The notes: generated from the sequence alone by a model not told the origin. A stretch of DNA of 64,000 nt from Gerris lacustris (GCA_951217055.1 OX578285.1:52578024-52642023); one strand, 5' to 3'; counted from the stretch's first letter, positions 45,350-57,063 are shown. Numbers and translations: made by a program.

Positions 45350-45829
45350 TTCACCCTTCTGTGCCTAATTGTTTCTCTTGCTAAATTGATATTTAATTAA
45401 TGTAAAAAATAAAAACAATTTTTATTTTTAAAAATGGGGGAAATTAAATAAATTTGACAATAATAGGATTTAATAGAATAAAATCATTAAAGTATAAAAA
45501 ATAGAACGCGAAAAAGCTATGTGCCACACTAATTGGCACAGTATTTTTTCCCCCACCCTATGTGAAAGTAAAAAATTATAAACAAATTTATTAGAGTAAA
45601 GGGATCGATTTTGATGAAAATTTAAGGGATAACGCAGGTTAGGCCCTAGAGGGTCAATCATCGCTCGCGGATCAATAATAGCATCAGCGCAGTCGCAAAC
45701 GTAAAATCATCCAAATTTCAATTTCTCAAGGTCTAACGAACCGATTTTGTTCAGAATTTGTGAATATTTTATTTTCATATAGAGCAGGATGGGGAAATAA
45801 AAAAAAATGGTATTTTATAGTATAATAAC

Positions 45830-45900
45830 GTAAATGCTTAATAATCTACGAAACCCTAAAAAGTACTTGGATACAAGTTCTTTTCTGTGATTTGTTAACT
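45830..45900 (-). mobile_element. Fam F terminal fragment
   Basis: CTTAATAATCTACGAAACCC and TAAAAAGTACTTGG followed by CAAGTTCTTTTCTGTGATTT match the end of Fam F at 36925-36985. Confidence 0.65.
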
Positions 45901-46172
45901 TATATTAAGTATGAGTAATTAATTTGAATAAACTAACGATTAACATAATGTAAGTTAATTTAATCATTAAAGTAGAACCTACAACACTTAGGATATAGTT
46001 AAAGATTTTTAACTGTCCGATGCTAATTTTGCGCAAGCCTAGAATGTTTCCATTAGTCAAGAATACAAGCCTTCAGTTTCTACGAAGCTCTCCATAAAAT
46101 CCATGTTATACCATCTTAACCTTCAAGGTATACATATATATGTAGAATATTTACAACTTTGATTCGTTTCGA

Positions 46173-46767
46173 TTTTTTACTTTCTCATATAAAGAGAAAG
46201 TATTGTGATGGCACGAAAATTCGATTTTGAGATTTTGATGGATTTACACGTTTTGAGGTCCCCTGAGTCCAAAAGAGTGGTTTTTAAAAAATGTCTGTCC
46301 GTCGTCTGTCGTCTGTGCAGACGCCAGGAGCCTAAACTACTGGGCCGATTTTGACGAAATTTGGCATACATGTTCAGAAAAATCATACCCCGAGGCGAAA
46401 TCGAGAAATGAATTTTAGCTTTAAATTTGGGGGCGCTACCCCCCAAAAACTCTAAAAAAAACGGAAAAAAAATTATTTCTCGAAAACGGTTCCGACGATT
46501 TTGATTAAAAAATTCTAAAATGTAGTCCATTGGAATACGAATCCAACGATATAAGCCGTTTTCCCGGTAAAAATCTAGTTCCTGAGAAAATAGCTTAAAA
46601 CGCGGACGGAGAGAGCCCGGGTTCGATTCCCCGCCCAGGAGAAGTTATTTTTATGATAAATTTTGATGAAATGTACAATAATAATTAAATTTACATACGA
46701 AAACTAATAAATGGAAAACACTGGGCTATGTAATTATGAACTTGTATATGAGAAAGTTTGTCCGAGT
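46173..46767 (+). mobile_element. Fam G element, copy 2
   Basis: Same layout as 42698-43306, with a clean T-arm (46613-46641, CCCGGGTTCGATTCCCCG). Its right end diverges after GTTTGTCCGAGTTT. Confidence 0.85.
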
Positions 46768-46849
46768 TTTACTTATTGCTGTTTCTTTAAAAAATACTAA
46801 CCATACAAAAACTATGAGATAATTTGCAAGCACTCATTAAAAAGAATCA

Positions 46850-47360
46850 ATACCATCAGCTCATATAGCATCTATGAATGTACCTCGACAATGAACCTCT
46901 ACTTCAACTTTGACTTTAAAAAGAATCCAACTAACGCGCAACAAATTTAAATTTGCTTATTCGTCGAGGAACATTCATAGACGCTATATGACCTTATTAT
47001 ACATACTTTGAGAAATGCTAACAAAATATTTCATATTTCTTTATGATTAGTATTTATTTGATTAATTTTTAAAGAAATAACAATTAGTAACAAATTGAAG
47101 CCTGCTAAACAAGCAACGAAAAAGTTTCTTATTCGTCGAGGTACATTCATAGTACGCTATATGAGCTGATTATAAATACTTCGAGAAATGCTTCAATCTA
47201 TTTCATAATTTTTGTATGGTTAGTATGTTTTAATTAAGTTCTAAAAAGAGAAATGTAGAAAAATTAATCCTACTATACACGCAACGAATTAAGGTTGCTT
47301 AATCGTCGAGGTACATTTATAGACGCTATAATATAATATATAATGAGCTGATCATAAGGA
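46850..47360 (+). repeat. Three direct units of about 171 bp plus one inverted partial
   Basis: GTCGAGG(T/A)ACATTCATAG recurs at 46963, 47135 and 47305 (spacing 172 and 170), each followed by a CGCTATATGA-like string and, in the first two, GAGAAATGCT. An inverted copy of the same core (TATGAATGTACCTCGAC) lies at about 46872-46889. Function unknown. Confidence 0.8.
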
Positions 47361-47757
47361 CTTTAATGACTTGTAATACTTGTGCTTTATCTAGGGCAAA
47401 ACTGGAAGGAATCACGATTCCTTCAACAATTCCTTCAATATGTATTTGAAAAATTTGACGATTATTTTTGTTGAAAACATTGAACTCTCAGGTTCTCTCG
47501 TGTTACAAACCTGACAGATTTCATTAGTTTTTACTATATATAGATTTCCTTTTATTGATATTTTAGGTCTGTCAAGTCCAGCAGTTCGAATTTGTGCCAA
47601 TACTTTTTGAACAGTGAAAGGAAGAGGCAATTCTTTATTTAAATAATCAGTGGCAAAAGTGTTAAAACTATTTAGTATTGTACATAAACTGGAGTTTGAA
47701 CAGTTACTTACTTTTAAAAAGTTTTCTTTAGTTATTATTGAGGAGTATGTTCGGATA

Positions 47758-48499
47758 ATTGAAGCGAGCGTAGCGAGCTTCCTACATTCAACGAAATATG
47801 CTCCGTGTCTGTCTGTCTGTCTGTCTGTCAGTAACGTTCACGCGTGTGACGATAACTTGAGTAAAAGTTGACCGATTTAGTTGAAATTTGGTATACATGA
47901 TCCTCTTACTAATACTCAGGCTAAGTTCGTTGGACAGCGTGATCCGTCCAAGAGTTTGCGCGCAACGCTCGCGTAAACGAGAGGTTCAAAAATTAAATTG
48001 GAATTTCAGGACGGGGAAAGATTCTATCATCACCTATTCGATGAGACGAACATTTTTTTCAAAAAACATTTTTTAGTAAAACCAACAACGACACTGCTAT
48101 GAATTAATAAAGATCGCTAAAACTATTAAAGCGGACCTAAACGTTTATAGTAGAGAAAACAACCTTTTTGCCGATATCTTACGTTCTAACGTAACGATTT
48201 TAATAAAACTTCATATGCACCATCTAATGCACAATTGAAACAGGCATGCAAAATTTCAATTTGATACATGCAGTAGTTTTTTTGTAACAAAGAAATACAT
48301 TTTATAATAATTGAAAAGGAGATGTGTGGTTAGTTGAATAGTAAGAATGCGGGGTGGTTCCCTTACTACTAGCCGCTGCCCTACTACTGTACCTATTATC
48401 TATCAACTCATCATGATTCATGATTATCTATTTTTTCAATATTCAATACATATTTATTACTATACGCTCGCTTCAATGATAGAGCCACGCGATGCCTAG
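47758..48499 (-). mobile_element. Fam A element, copy 3 (left arm of palindrome)
   Basis: Inverted full-length copy ending CACGCGATGCCTAG, separated by only 32 bp (48500-48531) from the forward copy that follows. It also contains the ATTGAAGCGAGCG end and (GTCT)n. Confidence 0.9.
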
Positions 48500-48531
48500 T
48501 ATATTCGGTTATAGAGTTACTAAAAGGTTAA

Positions 48532-49222
48532 CTAGGCATCGCGTGGCTCTATCATTGAAGCGAGCGTATTGCAATGAAATACTGAATATTGAAATTTATT
48601 AATCATGATGAATGTCATAGTTGAAGATAAGTGGAAGAGGGTTAGTGTAGGGAAGAGTGGGGGTACTCGGTACAAAGCTTTACTTCCTAAACAAACCTAT
48701 ACACTATAACAATCTTCACCACCCGCGGTAGCTTTTAAACAATTATTATAAATGTATCTCGTCGCTACGCAAAGAATTTTGCTTGTATCAAGTTGAAATT
48801 TTGCATACCTGTTTCAATTGAGCATTAGATGGTGTATATAAAGTTTTATTAAAATCGATACGTTAGAACGTAAGATATCGGTAAAAAGGTTGTTTTCTCT
48901 ATTATAAACGTTTAGGTCCGCTTTAATAGTTTTAGCGATCTTTATTAAGTCATAGCGGTGTCGCTGTTGGTTTTAGTAAAAAATGTTATTTGAAAATAAT
49001 GTTCGTCTCATCGAATAGATGATGATAGAATCTTTTCCCGTCCTGAAATTCCAATTTAATTTTTGTACCTCTCGTTTACGCGAGCGTTGCGCGCGAACTC
49101 TTGGACGGATCACGCTGTCCAACGAACTTAGCCTGAGTATTAGTAAGAGGAACATGTATACCAAATTTCAACTAAATCTGTCAACTTTTACTCAAGTTAT
49201 CGTCACACGCGTGAACGTTACT

Positions 49223-49278
<56 letters not shown>

Positions 49279-49326
49279 CGGAACATATTTCGTTGAATGT
49301 AGGAAGCTCGCTACGCTCGCTTCAAT
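48532..49326 (+). mobile_element. Fam A element, copy 4 (right arm of palindrome)
   Basis: Begins CTAGGCATCGCGTGGCTC and ends CGCTCGCTTCAAT. It carries the longest GACA tract of the family (49222-49278). With 47758-48499 it makes a 1.57 kb inverted repeat. Confidence 0.9.
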
Positions 49327-49907
49327 TAAATGTTACATCTACATTTTCATTAGATGCTGTTTAACTTGGGACACCAATTGTTTTCAACACTATTAATTTT
49401 CACCGAGTCTAGATAAGGTAAGGGCCGAAAGCGTCTCTTCAGTAGGCTGCTGTCATCTGAACCATGTATGTTGTGTATAAGTCTTAAAATTTGTCTTAGG
49501 ATTTTAACGGCAATGTGCTTCAAATTGAAGTCTTTCCTAATTATGCAATAAGGAGTATTGAATTTGAGAGAAAGACTTGAAGAAATAGTTGTGTGCTGAT
49601 TCTAAATGATTGATATAACGTAGGGACCAAATAGGTGAGGCGTAAACAAGTGTACCTAGCACTCTTGAATTAAATATTTGTAGGGCCGCTTCAAATTATC
49701 GATTTGACACTCTAGCAAGGGTTGCTTTAATTGTTCAGGAGGTAGTCTACTTCGAGCAACTGACTGTTTCAGAGCTTCCCCGAACAGCCCTCCCCTTGTA
49801 AAACACAGACCTAGATAGTTGAAGCTTCATACCTCTTCTAGTAGATGATCTTCAAAATAACATTTGAGTCTCTTTTCAGACGTTTTCCCTTTTGATATAA
49901 TCAATAC

Positions 49908-50531
49908 TTTTTACTTTCTCATATAAAGAGAAAGTATTGTGATGGCGCGAAAATTCGATTTTGAGATTTTGATGGATTTACACGTTTTGAGGTCCCCTGA
50001 GTCCAAAAAAGTGGTTTTTTAAAAATGTCTGTCTGTCGTCTGTCGTCTGTCTGTCGTCTGTGCAGACGCCTGGAGCCCAAACTACTGGGCCGATTTTGAC
50101 GAAATTTGGCATACATGTTCAGAAAAATCATACCCCGAGGCGAAATCGAGAAATGAATTTTAGCTCTAAATTTGGGGGCGCTACCCCCCAAAAACTCTGA
50201 AAAAACATGAAAAAAAATTATTTCTCGAAAACGGTTCCGACGATTTTGATTAAAAAATTCTAAAATGTAGTCCATTTCAATACGAATCCAACGATATAAG
50301 CCGTTTTCCCGGGAAAAATCTAGTTCCTGAGATATTAGCTTAAAACGCGGACGGAGAGAGCCCGGGTTCAATTCCCCGACCAGGAGAAGTTATTTTTATG
50401 ATAAATTTTGATGAAATGTTCAATAATATTTAAATGTACATTTGAAAACTAATAAATAGAAACACTGGGCTAAGTAATTATAAACTCATATATGAGAAAG
50501 TTTGTCTGAGTTGTCTCGGACCGATTTTTTT
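49908..50531 (+). mobile_element. Fam G element, copy 3, inside LINE RT
   Basis: Complete copy between TTTTTACTTTCTCATATAAA and ACCGATTTTTT. The T-arm (50359-50386) has a mutated B box (GGTTCAATTCC). Because the surrounding LINE frame is known on both sides, this locus best defines the family's termini. Confidence 0.85.
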
Positions 50532-50651
50532 ACCTATGTTAAACATTAATTTATCAATATTCCTCAAGTATTTTAAGCACTTTATTCAACTGAATTGAGA
50601 ATTCTGAAATAATAGTTAAATCGGGTGAATAGGCTAACATACTAATAATTT

Positions 50652-51151
50652 ACTACGTTCACACATCGTTTTGAAAGCGTTTCGGATCCAATTCGTTTTC
50701 AAAACGATACGCGTTCTTACAACAAAAAATACAGGTGATCGAAATATTTGTTTTCGAAATCTCGTAACGGTGACATCACGAGTAAAACCTTCTTTCTTGT
50801 TACCCAATATGTCCGCGAATTTTTACATTTTATTTACAAGTTATTAAAAGTTTTTACAGGTTCTTTATAGTTTTAACTTTTGTTTAAAAACATTTTTGCA
50901 GTTAAAAAAAAGAAACGGAAGCTCACGAAAACAAAGAACTTAAAAAGTGGAAAAGGGTAAAATAACCTGAAACCTCGATCCCCTCCACGACCTGTTCACA
51001 CGAGCGTTTTGAATTCGATCCCCCGTTCCGATCACGTATTTTTGGTGGATCGGATCTAAACCGATACTATCCGTCCATCTCCGTTCGTACAGCGTTTTGA
51101 ACTAGCGGATCGTTTTCAAAACCGTTTCCAAAACGATGCGTGAACATAGTA
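50652..51151. mobile_element. CG-containing MITE inside LINE RT
   Basis: The ends ACTACGTTCACACATCGTTT and the complement of CGATGCGTGAACATAGT pair over about 22 bp. Subterminal GTTTTCAAAACGAT-like palindromes are repeated on both sides. 500 bp, no transposase. The TIR style (GTTCACAC) resembles the other Harbinger-like MITEs in the window. Confidence 0.8.
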
Positions 51152-51599
51152 ATTGTTTCTCTACTAATACCAATAGAGACACCTTCAAATCCTTTCTCTT
51201 TAAACAGCTCTCAATATCGCTTATAAACATATTAAAAGCAGTGGTGATAATATTTCACCCTGTAATACACCTTTTTAAAATAGATATTTCGGGTGATCAT
51301 TTTTGTAATTGCCTTTCTCATATATATCGATTAAAATTCTCAAACAATTTAATCTGACCTGACATATGCTATCAAAAGCATTTTTAAAGTCAATAAACAA
51401 TATATATAATTTTCTCTTTGGGAGCCTAATATATGATATATAATAATGATTTGAATAAGAGAATTTAATATTAATATATTTTTCATTGATAGTTGACGAG
51501 GTAACTCTTATTTTTTCTGAATCCCGGTTGAAATTCAGGTAAGATAATGTTTTTTCTGCCCAAAAACGAAGCCGATTATTAAGGATAGATGTAAATAAT

Positions 51600-51743
51600 T
51601 TTATCTACGATTGATACGAAATATAAACATTATATCTCTGTTTAGATGCTTAGAAAGTGATTATTTACGTACTTGTATTCATTGCGCATGCGCGTCTCAT
51701 AGTTCTGAACAATTCCTCTTCTTTACCACGCTTGCGCGGTATA
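51600..51743 (+). mobile_element. Fam C element, 5' fragment (copy 3)
   Basis: TIR TTTATCTACGATTG at 51600, the TGCGCATGCGCG site at about 51684, and the left arm of the hairpin. It is cut in the hairpin loop at about 51743, where the next element starts. Confidence 0.85.
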
Positions 51744-52537
51744 AATATGCAAGTTAAAATTAAATGTAAATATGCTTCAACAACCTTTTTAATAATAATT
51801 TGCTATAAAAATATGTTAAGAAGGGGTAAAACTGTAATTACCATGGAAGTCCAGAAAGAGGATTTTAACATTTTTTTGATAATATATTTACCTTAAATAA
51901 GTGAATGGATAAAAGTTATAAATACATGCATTCAATACTAGTGAATAGTTAATAAAACGCAATATTTAATTAAAAAATTATTGTATTAATTTTCAGAGCA
52001 TTTTGACTTGTGTCATTTTGTTATTTGTCATTACCATGCTCGAAATAAAAACAAATCGTAGAGAAATTTAGTGTAAGGAATATTTTTTTTTCTCCCTCAT
52101 CGAAAGTCTTTTGGCATGCCTGCAGATAATAAAAGGCAGTGAGTTTCATGTTATTCAAGGTGAGTCTGCTTCTACTATCAAAAAAAATCACGTGTTCTGG
52201 TACGTACCTTTATAATTGAAATTACCATGGTTGCTTATAACACAGGTTATAATTGTTTGTGAACGATTTTGTTCCTGTGATTTATTAGCATAATTCTGCC
52301 TGTTTACATTATGTCAACAATATATTTTATAAAGACATTTTTAAAGTAAATAATTTACTTACAATTTTGAAATGTAATTACCATGTCTTTAAATAGTTGT
52401 TGTAATTACCGTGGGTCTTATTCATTTTTAAAAACCACGGTGGTTACAGTTTTACCACTTCTTAACATATTTTTATAGCCGAATATTATTAAAAACGTTG
52501 TTAAAGCATATTTACATTTAAGTTTAACTTGCATATT
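51744..52537. mobile_element. TIR element with reiterated GTAATTACCATGG motif
   Basis: Arms of about 100 bp start AATATGCAAGTTAAA and end in its complement at 52537. Internally GTAATTACCATGG or close variants occur at 51834, 52028, 52219, 52374 and 52402, and an imperfect inverted form (CCACGGTGGTTAC) at 52435. No coding. The design matches that of 2407-3931, with unrelated sequence. Confidence 0.75.
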
Positions 52538-52930
52538 CATGGTAGAAATAATTTATCTAAAAAATAAAAAAAAATTATAGCACTATGTGCAATTTGAAGA
52601 GTGTGGACATGAAAATTGCCTGTAGTCTGAGAACCACCCATTAGTAAAGTTTTATTTAGGACTCGATCTTGGACGTTCGTTTGATTCGGGCTTCGCCTAC
52701 ATATCAACTCCCTTTTAATTTTATTTATTTATTTAAATTCTATTTTCTGATTTATTTACTTAATTTAATTTATATTCCTTTATTATTATTCTTAATTCTT
52801 AAATTATTATTATTGTCATCATAACTTTAATCCTCATGCCTAAAGGAGTAGTCAATGGACTACTACCTTTCTGAAGTAATCATGTCCGAAAAACATGTAT
52901 CATTAACACATAACATTTTTTATGTAAACA

Positions 52931-52947
52931 AAAAAAAATATATATAT

Positions 52948-53029
<82 letters not shown>
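52931..53029. repeat. (AT)n microsatellite
   Basis: Alternating AT tract of nearly 100 bp. Confidence 0.97.
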
Positions 53030-53033
<4 letters not shown>

Positions 53034-53131
53034 AAACACGCCTAGCGTCAGTCACAAAAAAACATATAATATATAAGTAGTAATTACCCTTTTATTACTG
53101 TAATTTTAACGTTGCAGACTGATTAAAATAT

Positions 53132-53132
53132 A

Positions 53133-53178
<46 letters not shown>

Positions 53179-53180
53179 AT
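53132..53180. repeat. (AT)n(GT)n compound microsatellite
   Basis: AT repeats switch to GT repeats at about 53154. Confidence 0.95.
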
Positions 53181-53788
53181 CAACTCCCTTCATTAGCAAC
53201 TAGTGATAGCTTTAACTGTTGAGCTATCGAGATTTCAGATAGGATCGATTACCCTACACCAGTCGTGGCTAGTTAGCTGAGGGCGCGGCGCGGTAGGTGA
53301 CAGTTTTTGGAAGCTTCTTTAATAATTTTAATTAATTCACAAAAACCAATCAGAGCTACACTTTAACAACTTTGAACAACTGAGCCTTATCATAAAGAAA
53401 TTATATATATTTAAATTTAATTTTAAATGTCAATTTAAACAATAACCTCTGATTTGACAGTCTTTCAGGCATAACCAAATGATAGCACTATAAAAAAGGT
53501 TCACTTCTAGCACAATATTTCACCGAAAACAAAGAGAAGTCACAAAGAAAAACGTAAAAATAACTGAGCTCGATAAGAGCGTGACTAGGCCAAAATGGCT
53601 AACCCCCAACACAAGTATGTACTTTCAATTATTAAGTATTGTAATCGATTTATGTAAATGATATATTTTTAATGATTTATGTTTGATGATGTTTCGAGGT
53701 ATAATGGTTATAATTAATTCGTATAAAATCTCCTAAAAAAACAAGAACAATAGCTTTTTTATCTTTCTTACTGTCGAAAAACGTAAAA
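53181..53788. other. No gene seen
   Basis: Non-coding, with no paired repeats recognised. Confidence 0.4.
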
Positions 53789-53950
53789 GTCAAATTATAA
53801 TTATCATTAGCTATGGGAGACATACGCAGAGAAAAATAGACCCCCGCAACGGGACCGGGGGTCTATTTTTCTCTGTATGTCTCCCGTAGTTAATGATAAT
53901 TATAATTTGATTTAAAGTAAAATTTAATCTTTCCGTAGTATGAATTCTAC
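53789..53950. mobile_element. Fam D hairpin MITE, copy 3
   Basis: Arms TCAAATTATAATTATCATTA and GGGAGACATACGCAGAG pair with the right side across a GC-rich loop (GGGACCGGGGG). The right flank TTCCGTAGTATGAAT is the inverted counterpart of the left flank of the copy at 4031. Confidence 0.85.
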
Positions 53951-54299
53951 CTACACCAAAAAATTTAAATTTCTAAAAGTCAAGATTCAAGTACTTTATC
54001 GCAAAAATAAACTTGATGACATGTGACCTTTCGACTTGGCATAAATTCCAAAGGTCAAAATATTAGTTAGGAGAGGAAATCTTTCCACAGATTAGTTTGT
54101 TTTGTCGGCTTGTTCGGAAATTAGTTTTATTCGGTACACAGACTTCTGCGTTAACAAGACGTAGACGACTAAGGAATATTCGCTTATAAATGCGTACCCT
54201 TACTTATGGAGAGCCGGAGACAACAGTCCGTATGTTTCGAAGCAGTTACTGTCAAGCCCATAGAAATTTCAGTCGTTTTATAAAATGTAATAGTACATT

Positions 54300-54423
54300 A
54301 CGCGTCGAGTGTGGAAAGTAGCATTTTGCATGCGAGTGTGGAGTGTGCACCCGAGCGACAGCGAGGGTAGTAAAACCACACGAGCAATGCAAAATGCCGT
54401 TTTCCCACGAGTTGCGTACCGTA
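54300..54423. mobile_element. Small CG-rich palindromic repeat
   Basis: TGTGGAAAGTAGCATTTTGC on the left is mirrored by GCAAAATGCCGTTTTCCCAC on the right, around CGAGCGACAGCGAGG. It abuts the Fam C TIR at 54425. Confidence 0.6.
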
Positions 54424-54424
54424 C

Positions 54425-54868
54425 TTTATCTACGATTGTTAGATTTAAATAATAAATACAAAAAAATAAATAAACTTGCTGTATGTAAATCCGTATCTCT
54501 TCTCTTGATAAAGATGGCATTAATCTTGAGTTGTATTTTTTGCCGAATTAATTATTTCTGGAGGAGTATTATTCTCTACATTTTCGTCAAAGCCACTTGA
54601 TTCATTCATTGTTTTTCACTAAAAACTCGATATAAACAGTTACTTTAATAAAAGAATAGCAAATTAGTTTTGTTAAATGTAAACAAACTCGCTAATCGTG
54701 CGTAAAGCTGAAGAATTCCTCTTCTTTACAGCGCTAGCGTGGTAAAGAAGAGGAATTCTTCAGAACCATGAGACGCGCATGCGCAATGAATTCAAGTACG
54801 TAAATAATCACTTTCTACGCATCTAAACAGAGATATAATGTTTATATTTCGTATCAATCGTAGATAAA
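54425..54868 (-). mobile_element. Fam C element, copy 4 (both TIRs intact)
   Basis: TTTATCTACGATTG at 54425 and CAATCGTAGATAAA ending at 54868 define the family boundaries. The hairpin is at 54707-54763, with the NRF-1-like site next to it. The recombinase-like frame starts MNESSGFDENVENNTPPEI but a one-base deletion gives a stop after 29 codons. Confidence 0.85.
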
Positions 54869-55615
54869 ATTCAGTATTAAACGGTTCCGTTTTGACAGCG
54901 GCAATTTTTAACAAAAAAATTTGGCGGGGAACTTTGACGTCGAGGTGTCCGGGGACTAGTATTTTGAGTTATGATTCTTGTTAGGTCGTTGTGAATTACT
55001 GAAACGTTTCGCGCATTTACTCACGGAGTGAACTAACCATCCATACAAGATACACGATTCAAAACTCTGAACTAAAACTTAGTTCGGTCATTTTGTAACC
55101 TCAAGCAATACATTCCTACCAGTTTTCTATAAATCAAAAGAGTTGATTAGCGGAAAAAGTCATGCCACCGAAAATTACCTAAAATACAATATAAAATACT
55201 CACATCTAAAACCTTACAGGGAGACACATCGACAAGAAAAAAGAGCTTTATCGAACTAACAAATTGACAATGAAGACGAGAAAGCAGGCGTTATACGAGT
55301 GAATTTTACAAAAGGGGCCTAGAGGATTGTTACATTTATAAGAGGAAGGAAAGAAGCGGGGAAGGCTAAGGCACTCTGATGCCGGCGAAAACGCGACACT
55401 GCTTCCTGTAACAACAATAACATATAAATTGATGTCGACATCCTTACACACCCCCTCGAGCTACACCTTCCTTTCTTTTCACAAAAACGCATCTTCGCTG
55501 TTCCGGAAAAGACCGCACCAGGTCAATATACTTGGCGTCAACAAATACTTCTTATGTAATAAAAAAAATAAGATTTTTATGCAAAGTTAATTAAATTGAG
55601 TCATTAAACAAATGA
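54869..55615. other. No gene seen
   Basis: Non-coding as far as can be judged. Confidence 0.4.
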
Positions 55616-55795
55616 ATTAAAGTGAGCGTAAGCGAGCTACAATTCTGTCTCTCTGTCGGTTTCAGTAACGTTTACGCGTGCGACGATAACTTAAGTAAAA
55701 TTGCCCGATTTAGATGAAATTTGGTATTCATGTTCCTTTTCCAAAGGCTCAGGCTAAGTTCATTTGACAAAATTATCCGTCGAAATGTTCGCGTA
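55616..55795 (-). mobile_element. Fam A-like fragment
   Basis: AAAGTGAGCGTAAGCGAGCT, TTACGCGTGCGACGATAACT and ATGAAATTTGGTATTCATG correspond to the inverted Fam A end, truncated where Fam E begins. Confidence 0.7.
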
Positions 55796-56202
55796 CAATT
55801 CAGATTTTTTGCACTTCACATTAGCGAGATAGAGGGGGGGGGGGGGGGGGCACGTTTCACACCCACTTCAAACTTGCCTACGCTCGCCCTATCAAAGTTA
55901 TAACCAAAGAATTAAATATTTTTGTAATCAGCTCGACGTGCCCTTTCATATGAAGGTGTCGAAAAAAAATGAAAAAATGTCAACCCTTAAGTTTTTTTAC
56001 CCTAATTTTTTTGAAAAATATTTTTTTAAATCGCTATATTTTTAAAATATGTGGGGAGGTACAAGACACATATATCCTAAATTTCAAAGTGATCGGACGA
56101 AAGGTGTAGCCGTGAGAGCACGCGAGAGGACGGACGGACAGACACACTCAGGAAAATATAAGGGTCCTTGGTTTTGCCTACTCTTTTTAAGGACCCTAAA
56201 AA
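55796..56202 (-). mobile_element. Fam E repeat, copy 2
   Basis: Inverted relative to 18313: TTTTGCACTTCACATTAGCG, CCTTTCATATGA, GATCGGACGAAAGGTGTAGC, GGACGGACAGACACAC, ending GGACCCTAAAAAA. A poly-G tract (55834-55850) stands where copy 1 has only CCCCC. Confidence 0.8.
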
Positions 56203-56979
56203 ACAACACCTCACAACATCCTCCAAAAACCCGACGTTTCGGATATAAGAAAAAAACCTTCTTCATGGGATCTACAACAATAGAAATTCTTGACATTTGG
56301 AACACTGTATTATTTTTTCCTAGCATGGGGTTCTTCGATTGTAATTTTTGTACATGCAATATATCCCATATTAGAAATATCTTTATTTTTTCCACTGGGA
56401 TTTAACTCCACAATGAATAAGGGGGGAGTTACGTTGTCTTACATTTGATATATTGCGAACCGAGAATCCTTTATCCTCTATTTTTCCTTTATCCTATTTC
56501 TTCATGAAGTTTCACGGAAGTAGGCAGATATCATTAAAAAGTTAAAAACAGTGCCGCTAGCTCAAGACTTGCTAGCGTACAATATTTGCCGACTTTTACC
56601 TCTAGCTTCTTACACATATCTTGAATGAATGACATGTTTAACGTAGATTGGAGGAGGTTTGAATGTCCATTTATTCTCTGAATGATCTATATGATTTTCT
56701 CAAGCCGGGGTCAATGGTTGATTGATAAGGATTGGGTGTGAATTGTGAATGAAACCGACGAACTAGCCCACCCAGTTGTTATTGTTTGACTGGAAGAGTT
56801 GGAAGTAGGATTAATATGTTCCTTCTGGACATTAATGGGCTCATTTATTATTTGTTGTGCACCTGTTACTACTTCATTAGCACATTATTTTTTCTTAGGA
56901 GGAGACAGATTGAGAGCGATTGCGTTGAACCGTCTACTTCTGTTAATTTTTTCTTTTGCCCTCGTACTATTAAATTCTG
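56203..56979. other. No gene called
   Basis: 56225-56260 contains CCCGACGTTTCGGATATAAG, a phrase typical of Penelope-like retroelement ends. 56799-57026 has a hydrophobic frame (GSFIICCAPVTTSLAHYFFL) that runs into Fam A-like sequence and has no match I trust. Confidence 0.35.
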
Positions 56980-56984
56980 CTTGT

Positions 56985-57063
56985 ATCAAGTTAAAATTAT
57001 TCAAGCATGTTTCAATAGTTCATTAGATAATTTATATGAAGTTTCATAAAAATCGATACGTTA
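56985..57063 (+). mobile_element. Fam A/B body fragment
   Basis: CTTGTATCAAGTTAAAATTA, CATGTTTCAATAG and AAAATCGATACGTTA match the middle of Fam A. It is interrupted at TTA by the next MITE. Confidence 0.7.

Larger units (their letters stand above)
49400..51590 (-). pseudogene. LINE reverse transcriptase remnant, twice interrupted
   Basis: Read on minus: LFTSILNNRLRFWAEKTL and, after frameshifts, LFIDFKNAFDSI (RT motif A) and KGVLQGEILSPLL (template motif) between 51590 and 51200. After the MITE at 50652-51151, MLAYSPDLTIIS appears (50640-50600), where the catalytic YADD is now YSPD. After Fam G (49908-50531), SFNYLGLCFTRGGLFGEAL and a C-terminal tail run down to about 49400. The three pieces are collinear, so both insertions came after the LINE. 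Clade not resolved. Confidence 0.8.

Noticed and set aside
56799..57026. Hydrophobic ORF resembling a membrane segment
   Set aside because: Runs directly into Fam A-like repeat. One hydrophobic stretch without family motifs or splice sites is not enough.
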